DNA of 46,204 nt from an uncultured Bacteroidota bacterium (GCA_903881665.1 CAIRUC010000082.1:1-46204), one strand, 5' to 3'; numbered from the stretch's first letter, positions 1 to 10,121 are shown. The notes: generated by a model from the letters alone, not told the origin. Numbers and translations are program-made.

Positions 1-530
1 CCCAAAAACTTATATACACAAGCCATACAATTACAGCCAACCAAACCATCTATCGTTAGCTGAATTAAAAACATAAACTATGATAAAATTTTCTTTCACT
101 ATTTATAATTTTCATGATAGTGGAAGCACCTCACCTTTTATGTAAATGTATCTGATCAGCAAAAAACAAAAACACTCGCAATAACAGTTACAGACAACTT
201 TTAGAGGGGAAACAACGCTTTCGTTTTTATGATTACTATAACAATTTCAAATTCAAAGGATGGTTTTACAAAAAAAGCCCCCCCTCTTTGGAATTAAAAA
301 TTAGTAACAGATCATATTGAAGTATAAGCAGAAACTCAAAAACTATTACAACCATGATTAAAAGTTCGAATGCAAATACATGAAAATACTATTGAGAATG
401 TAAGAGCCCTTGACGACTTTGCAATTTCTAGTCTACTTATAATAAAACTAAATAGATACGAATGAACTTATTATTCGAAAAAAAAATAGAATATCAATCA
501 ATGTATCAACTTTCATAGCGCAAACATTAA
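1..530. other. AT-rich stretch with no recognisable gene
   Basis: No open reading frame of gene-like length or recognisable protein similarity is visible on either strand, and no tRNA-like fold was found by eye. The stretch is very AT-rich and contains a short C-rich run flanked by A-runs near 274-285. It may be a decayed region or simply the spacer between the T9SS gene at 584-1963 and whatever lies outside the window. A small non-coding RNA cannot be excluded by eye. Confidence 0.5.
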
Positions 531-560
531 AAACAAAAAGAGAGCCCTTATGAGGCTCTC
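528..560 (-). terminator. Rho-independent terminator of the T9SS gene at 584-1963
   Basis: On the minus strand a 7-bp perfect stem (GAGAGCC/GGCTCTC, plus positions 540-546 and 554-560) with a 7-nt loop is followed by a T-rich run (TTTTTGTTTTT). It lies 24 nt past the stop codon of the minus-strand gene ending at 584, which is the expected place. Confidence 0.85.
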
Positions 561-583
561 TTTCTATTTAAAAGAAGTAACGA

Positions 584-1963
584 TTAGTTTATTACTAATC
601 GTTGAACTCCAATTTTTGTATTATTTTGATCTAACTGAACTAAATAAACTCCTTTCGTTAAGTGTAAATTATTTACTTGAACTACATTCATACCTTCAGT
701 TACTTGCTCGTTTACAAAACTAGCGGCTTTCTTTCCATCAACAGTTAAGATAGAAACAGAAACTGGCATCGTTGAAGATGCATTATACTGAATGCTAAAA
801 TCACCTGTTGAAGGATTTGGATTTATTCCGAATGAAGCTGATTTAGTATTATGCGCAATACCTGTTGCATCACCAACTCGTAATGATACCGATAAATCAC
901 TTTGGAACGTTTGATTTCCATAATTTTCAGAAACACGTAAACCAATAATGTAGGCTCCAACTCTTAATTGAGATGCATTTGGTGTCCAGTTAACAATTGC
1001 TGAAGCATTACCAACTCCGTTAGTTATAGCTATAGTAGCTGGATTAGAAGCTAACATAAACGGCTCACCTGCGCCATGAATAGTAATACTCTGCGCATCC
1101 ATATCATAAACAGTGATATTCATTGTGAAGTCAGATCCTGCAGAAAGAGTATATGCTTTTCCGTTATAAGGAGCCGTATTTGAATTAGTGATAACAGCAA
1201 CTGGCGTGTTAGGGCTAGGAACTACAATAATTTGCATATCTCTAGTAATCTCGCCAATTTGAACCCCATTTCTAAACTCTTTTACACGCATTGAAACTTG
1301 ATAGTTACCAAGAGAAATTGGCAGGAAAGTGATTTCACCTGTGATCGGATCCATGTTGAAAGGAATCAACGAATCAGATGTAGGAAGCACATAACCAACA
1401 ACCGGTAATCCACCAGTAGTAAGAGGAATATCTAATGACCAAGAGATAGAATCTCCATCTGCATCAAACGGAAGTGGATTGTAATAGAAAGGAACGCTAT
1501 CTTGAGCTAATACAATAGGCGGATTTAAGAACACTGGTGTTGAATTCGTAGTGTCTACTAAAACGTGTGAGTAGAAAAAATGACTTTCACTACCAGGCAT
1601 TGTCATGTTTAAAATAGCCGCATTTCGGCAGCACTCTTCATAAGATACAGTCCAGTTTCCTGTATTTGGAAACGTTACCACAGCATGGTAAGTGTATTCT
1701 TCTACACCTGGTACTAATACCGTAATAATTGAATCGTAAGGGATGGTTGCAGTAAAAGTGGCACCTGATGCTGAATCAGCGAAAGTTAATGTTGCCGTAG
1801 TTGAAATTGTAATACCTGACATATCACGATATGCAGTATAGACCACGTTATAATCCATTCCGCTCAAATGCGAAACAGTAATTTGTCCTCCCATCATGTG
1901 GGAAGCATTGCTTCTCAATGAAAACGAGAGGCAAATAAGTACTAATAGTAAGGCTTTTTTCAT
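584..1963 (-). CDS. Secreted cadherin/PKD-like protein with T9SS type A sorting domain
   Basis: A secreted protein of 459 aa. The reading frame is open further upstream (to 2017), but the ATG at 1963 is chosen because it opens a standard signal peptide (MKKALLLVLICLSFSLRSNA). Right after it comes SHMMGGQI, and further on CCRNAAI and a DADGDS segment; these are landmarks of a large Bacteroidota family of surface proteins that carry T9SS or gliding-motility C-terminal domains. From about residue 378 the sequence FGINPNPSTG begins the C-terminal sorting domain, which directs export across the outer membrane and surface attachment. The middle looks like Ig/cadherin-type beta domains. Specific ligand or role unknown. 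It stands alone with its own terminator; the promoter is not clear. Confidence 0.85.
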   Translation of the reverse strand: MKKALLLVLICLSFSLRSNASHMMGGQITVSHLSGMDYNVVYTAYRDMSGITISTTATLTFADSASGATFTATIPYDSIITVLVPGVEEYTYHAVVTFPNTGNWTVSYEECCRNAAILNMTMPGSESHFFYSHVLVDTTNSTPVFLNPPIVLAQDSVPFYYNPLPFDADGDSISWSLDIPLTTGGLPVVGYVLPTSDSLIPFNMDPITGEITFLPISLGNYQVSMRVKEFRNGVQIGEITRDMQIIVVPSPNTPVAVITNSNTAPYNGKAYTLSAGSDFTMNITVYDMDAQSITIHGAGEPFMLASNPATIAITNGVGNASAIVNWTPNASQLRVGAYIIGLRVSENYGNQTFQSDLSVSLRVGDATGIAHNTKSASFGINPNPSTGDFSIQYNASSTMPVSVSILTVDGKKAASFVNEQVTEGMNVVQVNNLHLTKGVYLVQLDQNNTKIGVQRLVIN

Positions 1964-2193
1964 GTTATTGTGTAGGTTGTATGCAAAATAAAGCATAATT
2001 ATTCGAAAAAGCAGCATAATTATCTAAAAATAAAGCTTATCTATTGTACTTTATTAAGATTTCATTGAATGTTAAAAGTTTAAGTAGAAAAATAATTGAA
2101 AGCTAAAACAATACAAGACCTTTTTCGACTAACAATTTGATTACAGAAGCTTTAGTTCTGAGCGTTTTGTCTAAATCAATAAAATTAAATCTA

Positions 2194-2201
2194 TATGTTT
2201 G
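2194..2201 (+). promoter_or_regulatory. Candidate -7 element for the 1268-aa T9SS gene
   Basis: TATGTTTG matches the Bacteroidota -7 consensus TAnnTTTG exactly, 48 nt before the ATG at 2250. The best upstream TTTG (2166-2169) is 24 nt away, longer than the usual spacing of about 19-22, so the -33 assignment is weak. Confidence 0.5.
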
Positions 2202-2249
2202 TGATACCTACCAAAACAACAGCAAACATCAATTCTTTTAATTACTATT

Positions 2250-5200
2250 ATGATGAATAAGCTTTACCCCTACTATATTTTATTTCTCTTCTTGATTCAT
2301 TCAGGAGGGTTATCGGCTCAAGTAACAACGTTTCCGTACCATGCATTGTTTGATAACGGAGCTGCTGGTTGGACTACCCAAACCATAAGTGGCACTGCAT
2401 GGGAATTAGGTGCGCCAACTGCAGCTGGGACGCAAGGAGCATTTAGCACACCAAATTGTTGGGGCACCGACCTAGACTCAGGATACAGAGTTAATAGTTT
2501 AACCTATTTAAAATCGCCTAAATTTTATCTCGGATCAATGACAAACCCCTATTTTTCGTTTTGGCAATTCAGATATATGGCTACAGGAATGGATGGCCTA
2601 TATCTCCAATACTCAACAAATGATGTATCGTGGACATCGATGGGAAATTATAATTCTTCTTTTGCTTCAAATTGGTATAACACCACATCTATCTATAGTA
2701 CTAGTGGACCTGCATTTACTGGCAATTCGAATGGTTGGGCACAATCGGGAATTTTCCTCAATGGATTAGGACAATATGATAGCATTAGAATTCGATTTGT
2801 ATTTAACAGCAACTTGCTTTTCGGCAGTGCGCAACCGGGAGTATTTATCGACAATGTAAGTTTGTCTGATTCTGTAGTTTTTCAAAAGGACTTAAATGTT
2901 TTATCATTTATTAATCCTGCAGGAAATCTTGCTCCTGGAATATCATATCCTATTGACGTTCTAGTTAGAAATGCTTCCACAGTAGCAATCGACACCATCA
3001 CGTGTGGCATTCATGTAGGCACCAGCTTTTCAACAACACAAGTCATTCAACACATCGACGCTGGAGTATTTGACACCGTACATATTGGATCAATTTCATT
3101 TGCCGCAGGACAAAACTACATGTGTGCGTATTCCTCTGTTACAGGCGATATCAACCATGCAAATGACACTATTTGCAGTTCGTTTGTAACATCTGCATCA
3201 CTTCCGTACACACAAGATTTCGAAGCGAACAATGGAGGATGGTTTAACAATTCAATTCCACCTACCGCATGGGAGTACGGCACCCCGTCATATGGACTAA
3301 CATCTACAGCGCATTCAGGAATAAAATGCTGGGACATTAACCTCGATACTTCCTATTTCAATTCAGCCACCTCTTATCTATATACACCAACTTTTAATTT
3401 CACTACCATCGGTGCAACAAACTTATCTTTTTGGATCAACTACAATAGTGAATCCTATTATGATGGAACAAGATTAGAATTCACTACTAACGGAGGTGTA
3501 ACATGGCAATTATTAGGCAGCATGAACGACCCTATTGCATTAAATTGGTATAACATAGCCGCACTAAACTCATCGAATCTACCTGCTTGGCAAGCGAATA
3601 GTTTAGGATGGATTAATGCGCGTTATAATTTAACATTTTTACAATCATATAACAGTGTACAATTCCGATTTGTATTTACGTCTGATAACACACAAATAAC
3701 AGACGGAGTTAGTATCGATGATTTTTCTATTCAGCCACTTCCAGCAATTGACCCTTCATTAGTAAAAACAACGTGCTCGAATAGCAGCTATCAATTGGGA
3801 ACAACTTCTAATCCAATTTTATTGACCATAAAAAACCAAGGATCGCAAGCATTAACAAGCTTTAATTACGGTTACACAAAAAATGGAATTGCGGGTCAAA
3901 CAGGAACATTCGCAGGAACATTACTTCCTGGCGATAGTATTATCTTTTCACTTCCTGGCACTATTGTTAACAATATAATAAATAATATTTGCGGGTATGT
4001 TAGTAAAGTTGGTGATGCCGACACCACGAATAATTCAATGTGTATTATAATTCAAGGAGCAACTATTTATGCTATTCCTTACTACGAAAACTTCGAAACA
4101 GGTAGTCCCGATTGGCAAGCCGACAATTCGATGTCGCCTACGTCAGCATGGGAATTAGGATACCCAACATTTGGTAATACTACCGGAACTCATTCAGGTA
4201 CTAATGCATGGGATATAAACTTAACAACAAGTTATGGAGCCAATGCAATTAGTTATTTATACTCTCCATTATTCGATATATCATCATTTATTCATCCTAA
4301 AATGAGTTTTTGGCAAAATAGAAATACAGAATTAAATTGGGATGGAATGCGAATTGAATATTCATACGACTCACAAAACTGGAATTTACTAGGAGGTTAT
4401 GGATATCCGAATACAATAAATTGGTACAACGAACAAATTATTTCTTCCTCGCAACTACCGGCATGGGCGGGAATGTCGGTAGGATGGGAATTTTCTCAAA
4501 TACTTCTCGACGACTTTCAAAATGGACAATCTATTCAGTTTCGTTTTGTATTTACATCAGATCTATCCATTGTAGTTGACGGAATATCAATCGATGACTT
4601 TTCAATAACAGCAGCTTTCGATAATGATGCATCACTTGAATCGATTATTAGTCCCGGATCTTTTTTAATAGAAGGCGCTATTGCTCCATTACAAATATTA
4701 GTCAAGAATAAGGGAGTAAATACATTAACTCAATTAAACCTTACTTCCATTTTCAACAATGGAACACCTCAAAATTTCAGTTGGTCGGGAACTCTTTTAA
4801 CGGACTCAACGGTACTATTAAATTTAGGATTTATTAATCCTATTGGAGGAAGTAACAGCATTAAAATATATAATACTTGGTTGTCGGACATGGATCATTA
4901 TAATGACACACTATTCGCTATACCGTACGCCATTTACGCTTTAGATGCGGGAGTTAATTCTATCTATTCGCCTGTTAACAATACCGCTTCTGGAGCCATT
5001 CTTCCCGTATCGGTCTTACTAAAGAATGATGGGGCTTACACATTAACGAATATACCGGTAAGCATGCAATTAAATAATGATCCGCCCATAACTGCCAACT
5101 GGACAGGATCATTAGCACCAGGATCCTTTACCTACTTTTCAATGCCTGATATTTTAGCGGCTGTTGATACCAATCATTTAAAAGTATACATCGATTGGCC

Positions 5201-6056
5201 ATCCGATTATCATCACGAAAACGACACCGCCTACTCTACCTACTTCGGTTATTTATCATCTACACTTCCCTATACCACCGATTTTGAAACAGCGAATGGA
5301 GGTTGGCGTAATGACTATGTAAGTCAATTTACACAATGGCAATATGGAATGCCCAATTTTGGAAGCACCAGTTCAACACATAGTGGAAGTAAATGCTGGG
5401 ATATTAACTTAAACATGCCCTATTTTAGTGCGGCAAATGCAACGCTATTATCGCCCTATTTCATTGTTAATTCTGGAAGCACATTAAAGCTCGACTTTTG
5501 GACAAACTATGCCACAGAAACAAACACTGATGGATTATTTATAGAGTACTCTTGTGATGAAATTAACTGGTATCATTTAGGTATAGTAAACGATCCTCAA
5601 GGAAACAATTGGTATAATTCTATCATCACATTAAACAAACCTGCATGGAGTGGATTTTCACAAGGATGGAAACAATGTAGTTATACCTTTGCGCCAACAC
5701 TTAGTTCAAACTTTATTCTTTTTCGATATAGATTTATAAGCGATGTTAATGTGGTAGATGCAGGAGCATCCATTGATGATTTCAGCTTATCGATTGTGAC
5801 GGGAATTGAAGATTTAAACCATCAACAAGACTTACATGTATTCCCTAATCCTGCAAAAGATTTTTTGAATGTAGTTTGCTCACAAAACTTCATTACAGAA
5901 CCACTAGAAATTCATTCTACATTGGGGCAATGTCTTTATAGCATCAAAATTACTGATGAACATTTTTCGATTGATATAAAAACACTACCACCTGGATTGT
6001 ATTACATCGCCTCTGGAAACGAAAAGAAAGTAATTTCTAAATTTATTAAACAATAA
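2250..6056 (+). CDS. Large secreted protein with four MAM/choice-of-anchor-J-like domains and T9SS sorting domain
   Basis: A 1268-aa secreted protein. It begins with a signal peptide ending near GGLSAQ; the second Met (2253) is an equally possible start. Four homologous jelly-roll-like units are visible, starting near residues 26, 317, 608 and 1005. Each opens with P-Y-x-x-x-F-x-x-x-x-x-W and continues through HSG-x-x-x-WDINL, a central F-x-FW segment, NWYN, and closes with G-x-SIDDFS. This matches choice-of-anchor J/MAM-like carbohydrate- or protein-binding domains. Between them lie CARDB-like adhesion segments (about 212-310, 500-600, 790-990). The sorting domain starts near residue 1194 (LHVFPNPAKDF). 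Such proteins are cell-surface or released adhesins or hydrolase companions; no catalytic domain is visible here. Convergent with the next gene across a shared terminator. Confidence 0.85.
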   Translation: MMNKLYPYYILFLFLIHSGGLSAQVTTFPYHALFDNGAAGWTTQTISGTAWELGAPTAAGTQGAFSTPNCWGTDLDSGYRVNSLTYLKSPKFYLGSMTNPYFSFWQFRYMATGMDGLYLQYSTNDVSWTSMGNYNSSFASNWYNTTSIYSTSGPAFTGNSNGWAQSGIFLNGLGQYDSIRIRFVFNSNLLFGSAQPGVFIDNVSLSDSVVFQKDLNVLSFINPAGNLAPGISYPIDVLVRNASTVAIDTITCGIHVGTSFSTTQVIQHIDAGVFDTVHIGSISFAAGQNYMCAYSSVTGDINHANDTICSSFVTSASLPYTQDFEANNGGWFNNSIPPTAWEYGTPSYGLTSTAHSGIKCWDINLDTSYFNSATSYLYTPTFNFTTIGATNLSFWINYNSESYYDGTRLEFTTNGGVTWQLLGSMNDPIALNWYNIAALNSSNLPAWQANSLGWINARYNLTFLQSYNSVQFRFVFTSDNTQITDGVSIDDFSIQPLPAIDPSLVKTTCSNSSYQLGTTSNPILLTIKNQGSQALTSFNYGYTKNGIAGQTGTFAGTLLPGDSIIFSLPGTIVNNIINNICGYVSKVGDADTTNNSMCIIIQGATIYAIPYYENFETGSPDWQADNSMSPTSAWELGYPTFGNTTGTHSGTNAWDINLTTSYGANAISYLYSPLFDISSFIHPKMSFWQNRNTELNWDGMRIEYSYDSQNWNLLGGYGYPNTINWYNEQIISSSQLPAWAGMSVGWEFSQILLDDFQNGQSIQFRFVFTSDLSIVVDGISIDDFSITAAFDNDASLESIISPGSFLIEGAIAPLQILVKNKGVNTLTQLNLTSIFNNGTPQNFSWSGTLLTDSTVLLNLGFINPIGGSNSIKIYNTWLSDMDHYNDTLFAIPYAIYALDAGVNSIYSPVNNTASGAILPVSVLLKNDGAYTLTNIPVSMQLNNDPPITANWTGSLAPGSFTYFSMPDILAAVDTNHLKVYIDWPSDYHHENDTAYSTYFGYLSSTLPYTTDFETANGGWRNDYVSQFTQWQYGMPNFGSTSSTHSGSKCWDINLNMPYFSAANATLLSPYFIVNSGSTLKLDFWTNYATETNTDGLFIEYSCDEINWYHLGIVNDPQGNNWYNSIITLNKPAWSGFSQGWKQCSYTFAPTLSSNFILFRYRFISDVNVVDAGASIDDFSLSIVTGIEDLNHQQDLHVFPNPAKDFLNVVCSQNFITEPLEIHSTLGQCLYSIKITDEHFSIDIKTLPPGLYYIASGNEKKVISKFIKQ

Positions 6057-6064
6057 CAGATATC

Positions 6065-6100
6065 AAAAAAGAGGGAGCACGAATAGGTTGCCTCTTTTTT
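6065..6100. terminator. Bidirectional terminator between convergent T9SS genes
   Basis: AAAAAAGAGG (6065-6074) pairs with CCTCTTTTTT (6091-6100). The A-run and T-run make it usable from both strands. It sits just after the stop at 6056 and abuts the minus-strand stop at 6101. Confidence 0.8.
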
Positions 6101-9100
6101 TTAATCGATAATTAGCGTTGCTGAAATTTTCCTGTAATGAACCTCTGGACTTACAAAATACATACCTGGTGAAAGTCCATTTATATCAATCGATATTTCT
6201 TGATGCACTGAATTTATTTCTATCCATTTCTTTAAAACTACCCTTCCCGTAATATCAGTAAACAAAAGTGCATTGCGTCCTTGCTTTAAATTATTTAACA
6301 ACACAGTCAATGTACTAGAAAGTGCGATCGGATTTGGATAAATGAAAACGCCTTCCTTCGTTCCTTTTAACTCTTGCACATTAACTGTATAAGCAAACGG
6401 ATTAGAAAGCGAAGTACATCCATTACTATCGGTGACCATTAGAGAATAAGCTCCGCTTAGATTCATAAGATAGGATTGCGCATTTGCACCAGGAATTTCA
6501 ACTCCGTTATACAACCACTGATAAGCAATAGCTGTTGTGGCTGCCAATATAGTATCGGCATTTACACTGTAATTAGAATTAAGTGATGGTGTCAACACTG
6601 TAATGAATCCATTAAATGTTTTTGTATCCGATCCGTTAGCATTATTTACAGTAAGAGAAACATCGTATGTTCCCGCTGTTGCATAAGCAACCACAGGATT
6701 TGCATCCACACTATTTGCAGGATTACCACCTGCGAATGTCCATGAATGTGCATTCGGATTTCCTGAAGATAAATCAGCAAATTGCACCGACGATCCTTCA
6801 CAAACAATTCTATTGTAAGCTGCAATATCTGCAACTGGATTAGCTACTGTATAAGCAGCCAAGTTTACATTATCGATATACAAGCAGTTTCCATAGTGAC
6901 CACGTCCTTGAAAAATAATCATCAGATTTTGTGTATTCACATAGGGCGCTAAGCTGATGGTTTCTGTACGCCATTGCGTAGCATCAGGAACAAAGAAGCC
7001 GGTATTATCGGGCGCCGTTGCTAAGTCCGTGAAACCAACATTATACACTTCCGTAAATGTATTTCCACAATCAGTAGACACTAATACGGCTAACGTATCA
7101 TGATAACCTCCATCATATCGAGCGTACGCTAAATCGAAGGTGAGATTTACCGAATCTAAATTTTGGAAATTTAATTGTGGAGATCTAAATTCATCACGCT
7201 TTCCATTTGCATCGATGTTATAATTATCGAATAGCATGGAATTCAAACTAGTATTATACCCTCCTGCATTACCAGACAACACCCAACCTGCACCGTCGTC
7301 ACCATCGTCTTTTTGTGTCCAGAATTGTGGATAATTATTTTCAAAACTTTCTGATAATGGCAATGCATGAGCTGAGCTAATGGTGATATAGTGCGACAAC
7401 ACTAACGAATTATTCCCAATTGAATTAACCACTTGCAATGAAACTAAATATGTTCCAGGTGTGGAGTATGTAACTAATGGATTTTGTGTGGTTGATGTAG
7501 AAGGATTCCCTCCTTGAAAATACCATTGACGTGAAATAGCATTCGCACTTAAGTCAGTAAACTGTATCGCTTCTCCTGCACATGCTTCTGTTGTTGCTGC
7601 CATAAACGAAGCCAACGGCAATTGACTTTTGTTTAACGGACACTGCCAAACTCCTTTTCCATAATAAGAAACTCTTAACTTACTTGCTCCTGTTCCATCA
7701 TTAAACATCATAAAATCGGAAATGTGCGCAATAGTTGGCAATCCGCCCGAGTAATTTACCCAACTTGTTAATGCATTGTTTCGGTAATACACACCAGTTG
7801 CACATCCTATATAAACGGATTCATCAGCACTAAAATAATCGCATATCAAATTAATGACATTTATATTGGGATAATTAGTTGTGATATTCGTCCATGTTTG
7901 TCCGCGATTACTTGATCGATACACTTTACTATTACAGGCTACGTAAACAACATTGGTATCTGTAGTTACCACATCAACGGATGCGCTTAAATTCGATGAG
8001 GAAGGAAGATTTAATATAGTAATTTGAGGTGACCCAGAGGTTGCATTTTCTATTCTATAAAGTTTCGCATTTGAAGTAACGACATAAACAGTATTTCGAT
8101 TATAGGGCGTTGCTTTTATTGCTTTTATGTTTTGCCCGAGTGCAGATACAATTGTCCACGTAGGCGTATTATTCAACAAATTTGTAGATACACATAAAGT
8201 ATCTTTCCCTACATACGCAATATTCGAATCCGCTGGAGTGAATGAAAAACATGTATTACCATCTGTAACAACTGGAAGATTCAGCGATATTGATCCTTGA
8301 CTTGGTATCAACTTTCGTCTATCACCATCATTAAAATAGTAGACCAAATTATTATGCGAATAATCGAATCCGCAGTGCGGCCCCCAGTCACCTCCTCTAT
8401 TACATTTCCAAGTATTAAGTGAATAATATAATTCACCATTATCTTGCGTACCAATACTAATCAAATCTTCACGCGTATTGCTTTGTCCTGCGTGATATAT
8501 TTCGGTACTTATTATTCCATTACTTCTTGTCGACCAACCGGTACCTCCATTGGTACTTAGCCATACTCCACCATCATTTGCTTCCCAAAGTTGAGAAGGA
8601 TTATATGGATTAAGTAGTATGTGATGCATATCGGTATGTAATACGGCCCACCATTGCGTTAATTGCGACCATGAAATTCCTCCATCAACCGAATTCCAAA
8701 CCACATGCGATGCCAGATAAACTTTATTGGGATCGGTAGGGTCTGCACACAATGAAAAATTATAATTCCCTTGACCGCCGCCACCCGAATCGTATCCAGT
8801 TAAACTAACTGCGGGATTATGATAAGCTGTCGTGAAATTATCACCGGCATCGGTAGATTTCAAAATTGTTCCTTCTTCAGCTTCCATCGCAACATAAACA
8901 ACATTACTATCAGCATCACTAACAGCGATTCGCATTCCGCCACCACTACCTCCGGGAGGCGTTGTTCCTGATGTAATCTGCACCCATGTCTCTCCTCTGT
9001 CTGTACTTTTAAAAACTTCATCCATGTTAACGGCATACAAAGTATTGGTATTGACATTGGCTTTCCATTTCATATCGGTGAATTGGCCGCCGACATGCTT

Positions 9101-9631
9101 TACTGTCCAACTTTGTCCTCCGTCGTAGGTCTTCCAAATACCATTGTTTGTCGCTGCAATTAAGATATTATGATCTTGAGGATCCATTAATAATTCAAGC
9201 GCCATTCTATTTCCGATCGAAATATTAGCAGGAGCCCAAGAGATACCTCCGTTCGTTGTTTTGTAAACACCGTAACTAGTACCATAATAATTAGGATCAC
9301 CGGTACCCAAATAAATAATGCTATCATTTGTATAATCAACGCAAACAGATGCGCATTGTAAATTGGGAAGAAAATCGGTTCCCATTACTGACCAATTAAT
9401 ACCATTGTTGTTGCTCTTATACAATCCACCTGAGGCAGTTACCACGTACATTATTTGCGGATCGGTTGGATGGAATTTAATTTGAGTACATCGTCCGATA
9501 CCGTTTATTTGTCCGCTAACATTTGTTGGAAATGCAATTGGTCCCGTACATGTCCAAGCACCTGAAATTTGTGCCGACAAGTTCATTGACATTATCAAAA
9601 ATGCCAAGATCAAAGTAAGTTTGTTTCTCAT
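6101..9631 (-). CDS. Secreted sortilin/BNR-repeat propeller protein with PKD domains and T9SS sorting domain
   Basis: A secreted multidomain protein of about 1176 aa from the ATG at 9631, which opens a compact signal peptide (MRNKLTLILAFLIMSMNLSA). An in-frame ATG at 9649 would add six residues and overlap the upstream gene by 14 nt; both are possible. Residues 30-670 carry at least seven Asp-box-like motifs (SxDxGxxW, for example STDRGETW and SSNRGQTW), as in sortilin/VPS10 and BNR beta-propellers. A PKD domain follows (about 674-760), then a jelly-roll-like region (757-930), a second PKD domain (930-1010), an Ig-like segment with DSNGC, and the T9SS sorting domain from about 1095 (VFIYPNP). 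Propellers of this type bind or cleave glycans or peptides, but no catalytic residues can be assigned. It is probably co-transcribed with the small gene upstream. Confidence 0.85.
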   Translation of the reverse strand: MRNKLTLILAFLIMSMNLSAQISGAWTCTGPIAFPTNVSGQINGIGRCTQIKFHPTDPQIMYVVTASGGLYKSNNNGINWSVMGTDFLPNLQCASVCVDYTNDSIIYLGTGDPNYYGTSYGVYKTTNGGISWAPANISIGNRMALELLMDPQDHNILIAATNNGIWKTYDGGQSWTVKHVGGQFTDMKWKANVNTNTLYAVNMDEVFKSTDRGETWVQITSGTTPPGGSGGGMRIAVSDADSNVVYVAMEAEEGTILKSTDAGDNFTTAYHNPAVSLTGYDSGGGGQGNYNFSLCADPTDPNKVYLASHVVWNSVDGGISWSQLTQWWAVLHTDMHHILLNPYNPSQLWEANDGGVWLSTNGGTGWSTRSNGIISTEIYHAGQSNTREDLISIGTQDNGELYYSLNTWKCNRGGDWGPHCGFDYSHNNLVYYFNDGDRRKLIPSQGSISLNLPVVTDGNTCFSFTPADSNIAYVGKDTLCVSTNLLNNTPTWTIVSALGQNIKAIKATPYNRNTVYVVTSNAKLYRIENATSGSPQITILNLPSSSNLSASVDVVTTDTNVVYVACNSKVYRSSNRGQTWTNITTNYPNINVINLICDYFSADESVYIGCATGVYYRNNALTSWVNYSGGLPTIAHISDFMMFNDGTGASKLRVSYYGKGVWQCPLNKSQLPLASFMAATTEACAGEAIQFTDLSANAISRQWYFQGGNPSTSTTQNPLVTYSTPGTYLVSLQVVNSIGNNSLVLSHYITISSAHALPLSESFENNYPQFWTQKDDGDDGAGWVLSGNAGGYNTSLNSMLFDNYNIDANGKRDEFRSPQLNFQNLDSVNLTFDLAYARYDGGYHDTLAVLVSTDCGNTFTEVYNVGFTDLATAPDNTGFFVPDATQWRTETISLAPYVNTQNLMIIFQGRGHYGNCLYIDNVNLAAYTVANPVADIAAYNRIVCEGSSVQFADLSSGNPNAHSWTFAGGNPANSVDANPVVAYATAGTYDVSLTVNNANGSDTKTFNGFITVLTPSLNSNYSVNADTILAATTAIAYQWLYNGVEIPGANAQSYLMNLSGAYSLMVTDSNGCTSLSNPFAYTVNVQELKGTKEGVFIYPNPIALSSTLTVLLNNLKQGRNALLFTDITGRVVLKKWIEINSVHQEISIDINGLSPGMYFVSPEVHYRKISATLIID

Positions 9632-9635
9632 CGCC

Positions 9636-10058
9636 TTATTGTCTTGCATTTTTCCATATTTCTAAACGTTCTGAGGGATATAATATCCTTCCGTCTACTT
9701 GCACAAAAGGCTGCATCATAATTTTCCAATGCTCAAATCGCTTACATTGATAAGTATATTTTCGCGCCTCCTTTTCGGGATCGCGAACGAATAATCTTTT
9801 TAGCCAAGAAACTTTTTCTTTCTCTTCTTTTTTAGAGGCGCCTTTCATCCCCATGGTTTCTTCTTCTTCTAATGGCTTTTCACGATTCTTCCAAAATTCA
9901 TCATAAGCATGAATAGCCGTAAAATAATTGGAAAGGGTATCGTCCATCATTTCTATCCAATAAGGATGACGAGAATAATCGGGACTTTTTTTGGAAGTTT
10001 GGGCTTGAGTGGAACTGTTCAATAACAACAGAACCAAAAAGACAAATAAATAGCGCAT
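9636..10058 (-). CDS. Small secreted protein of unknown function, upstream of the BNR/PKD T9SS protein
   Basis: A 140-aa protein with a clear signal peptide (MRYLFVFLVLLLLNSSTQAQ). I do not recognise the family. The mature part is highly charged, with an acidic and lysine-rich stretch (about 65-85: EEEETMGMKGASKKEEKEK) and an aromatic C-terminal half (YQCKRFEHWK, GRILYPSERLEIW). There is one cysteine, no lipobox and no sorting domain, so it is expected to stay in the periplasm or be released there. Its stop codon lies within 4 nt of, or overlaps, the start of the T9SS propeller gene, so the two are very likely co-transcribed. An accessory role for that protein is inference only. Confidence 0.75.
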   Translation of the reverse strand: MRYLFVFLVLLLLNSSTQAQTSKKSPDYSRHPYWIEMMDDTLSNYFTAIHAYDEFWKNREKPLEEEETMGMKGASKKEEKEKVSWLKRLFVRDPEKEARKYTYQCKRFEHWKIMMQPFVQVDGRILYPSERLEIWKNARQ

Positions 10059-10077
10059 AATTAAATTGTTTGGCGAT

Positions 10078-10085
10078 CAAAAATA
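10078..10085 (-). promoter_or_regulatory. -7 element for the small secreted protein / T9SS propeller operon
   Basis: Minus-strand TATTTTTG is an exact TAnnTTTG match. It ends 19 nt before the ATG at 10058, giving a short leader. A clear -33 TTTG at proper spacing is not visible. Confidence 0.5.
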
Positions 10086-10121
10086 GTGAATATACATTAA
10101 GAAAAGAGAATGCAAATAGAA

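Noticed and set aside
1980..2010. TA-n-TTTG-like sequence upstream of the first T9SS gene
   Set aside because: It has one base too few between TA and TTTG, so it was not listed as a promoter.
1964..2017. Longer N-terminus of the first T9SS protein
   Set aside because: It would put 18 extra residues in front of a complete signal peptide.
3116..3337. Minus-strand frame inside the 1268-aa T9SS gene
   Set aside because: Lies wholly inside a well-supported gene and has no promoter or similarity.
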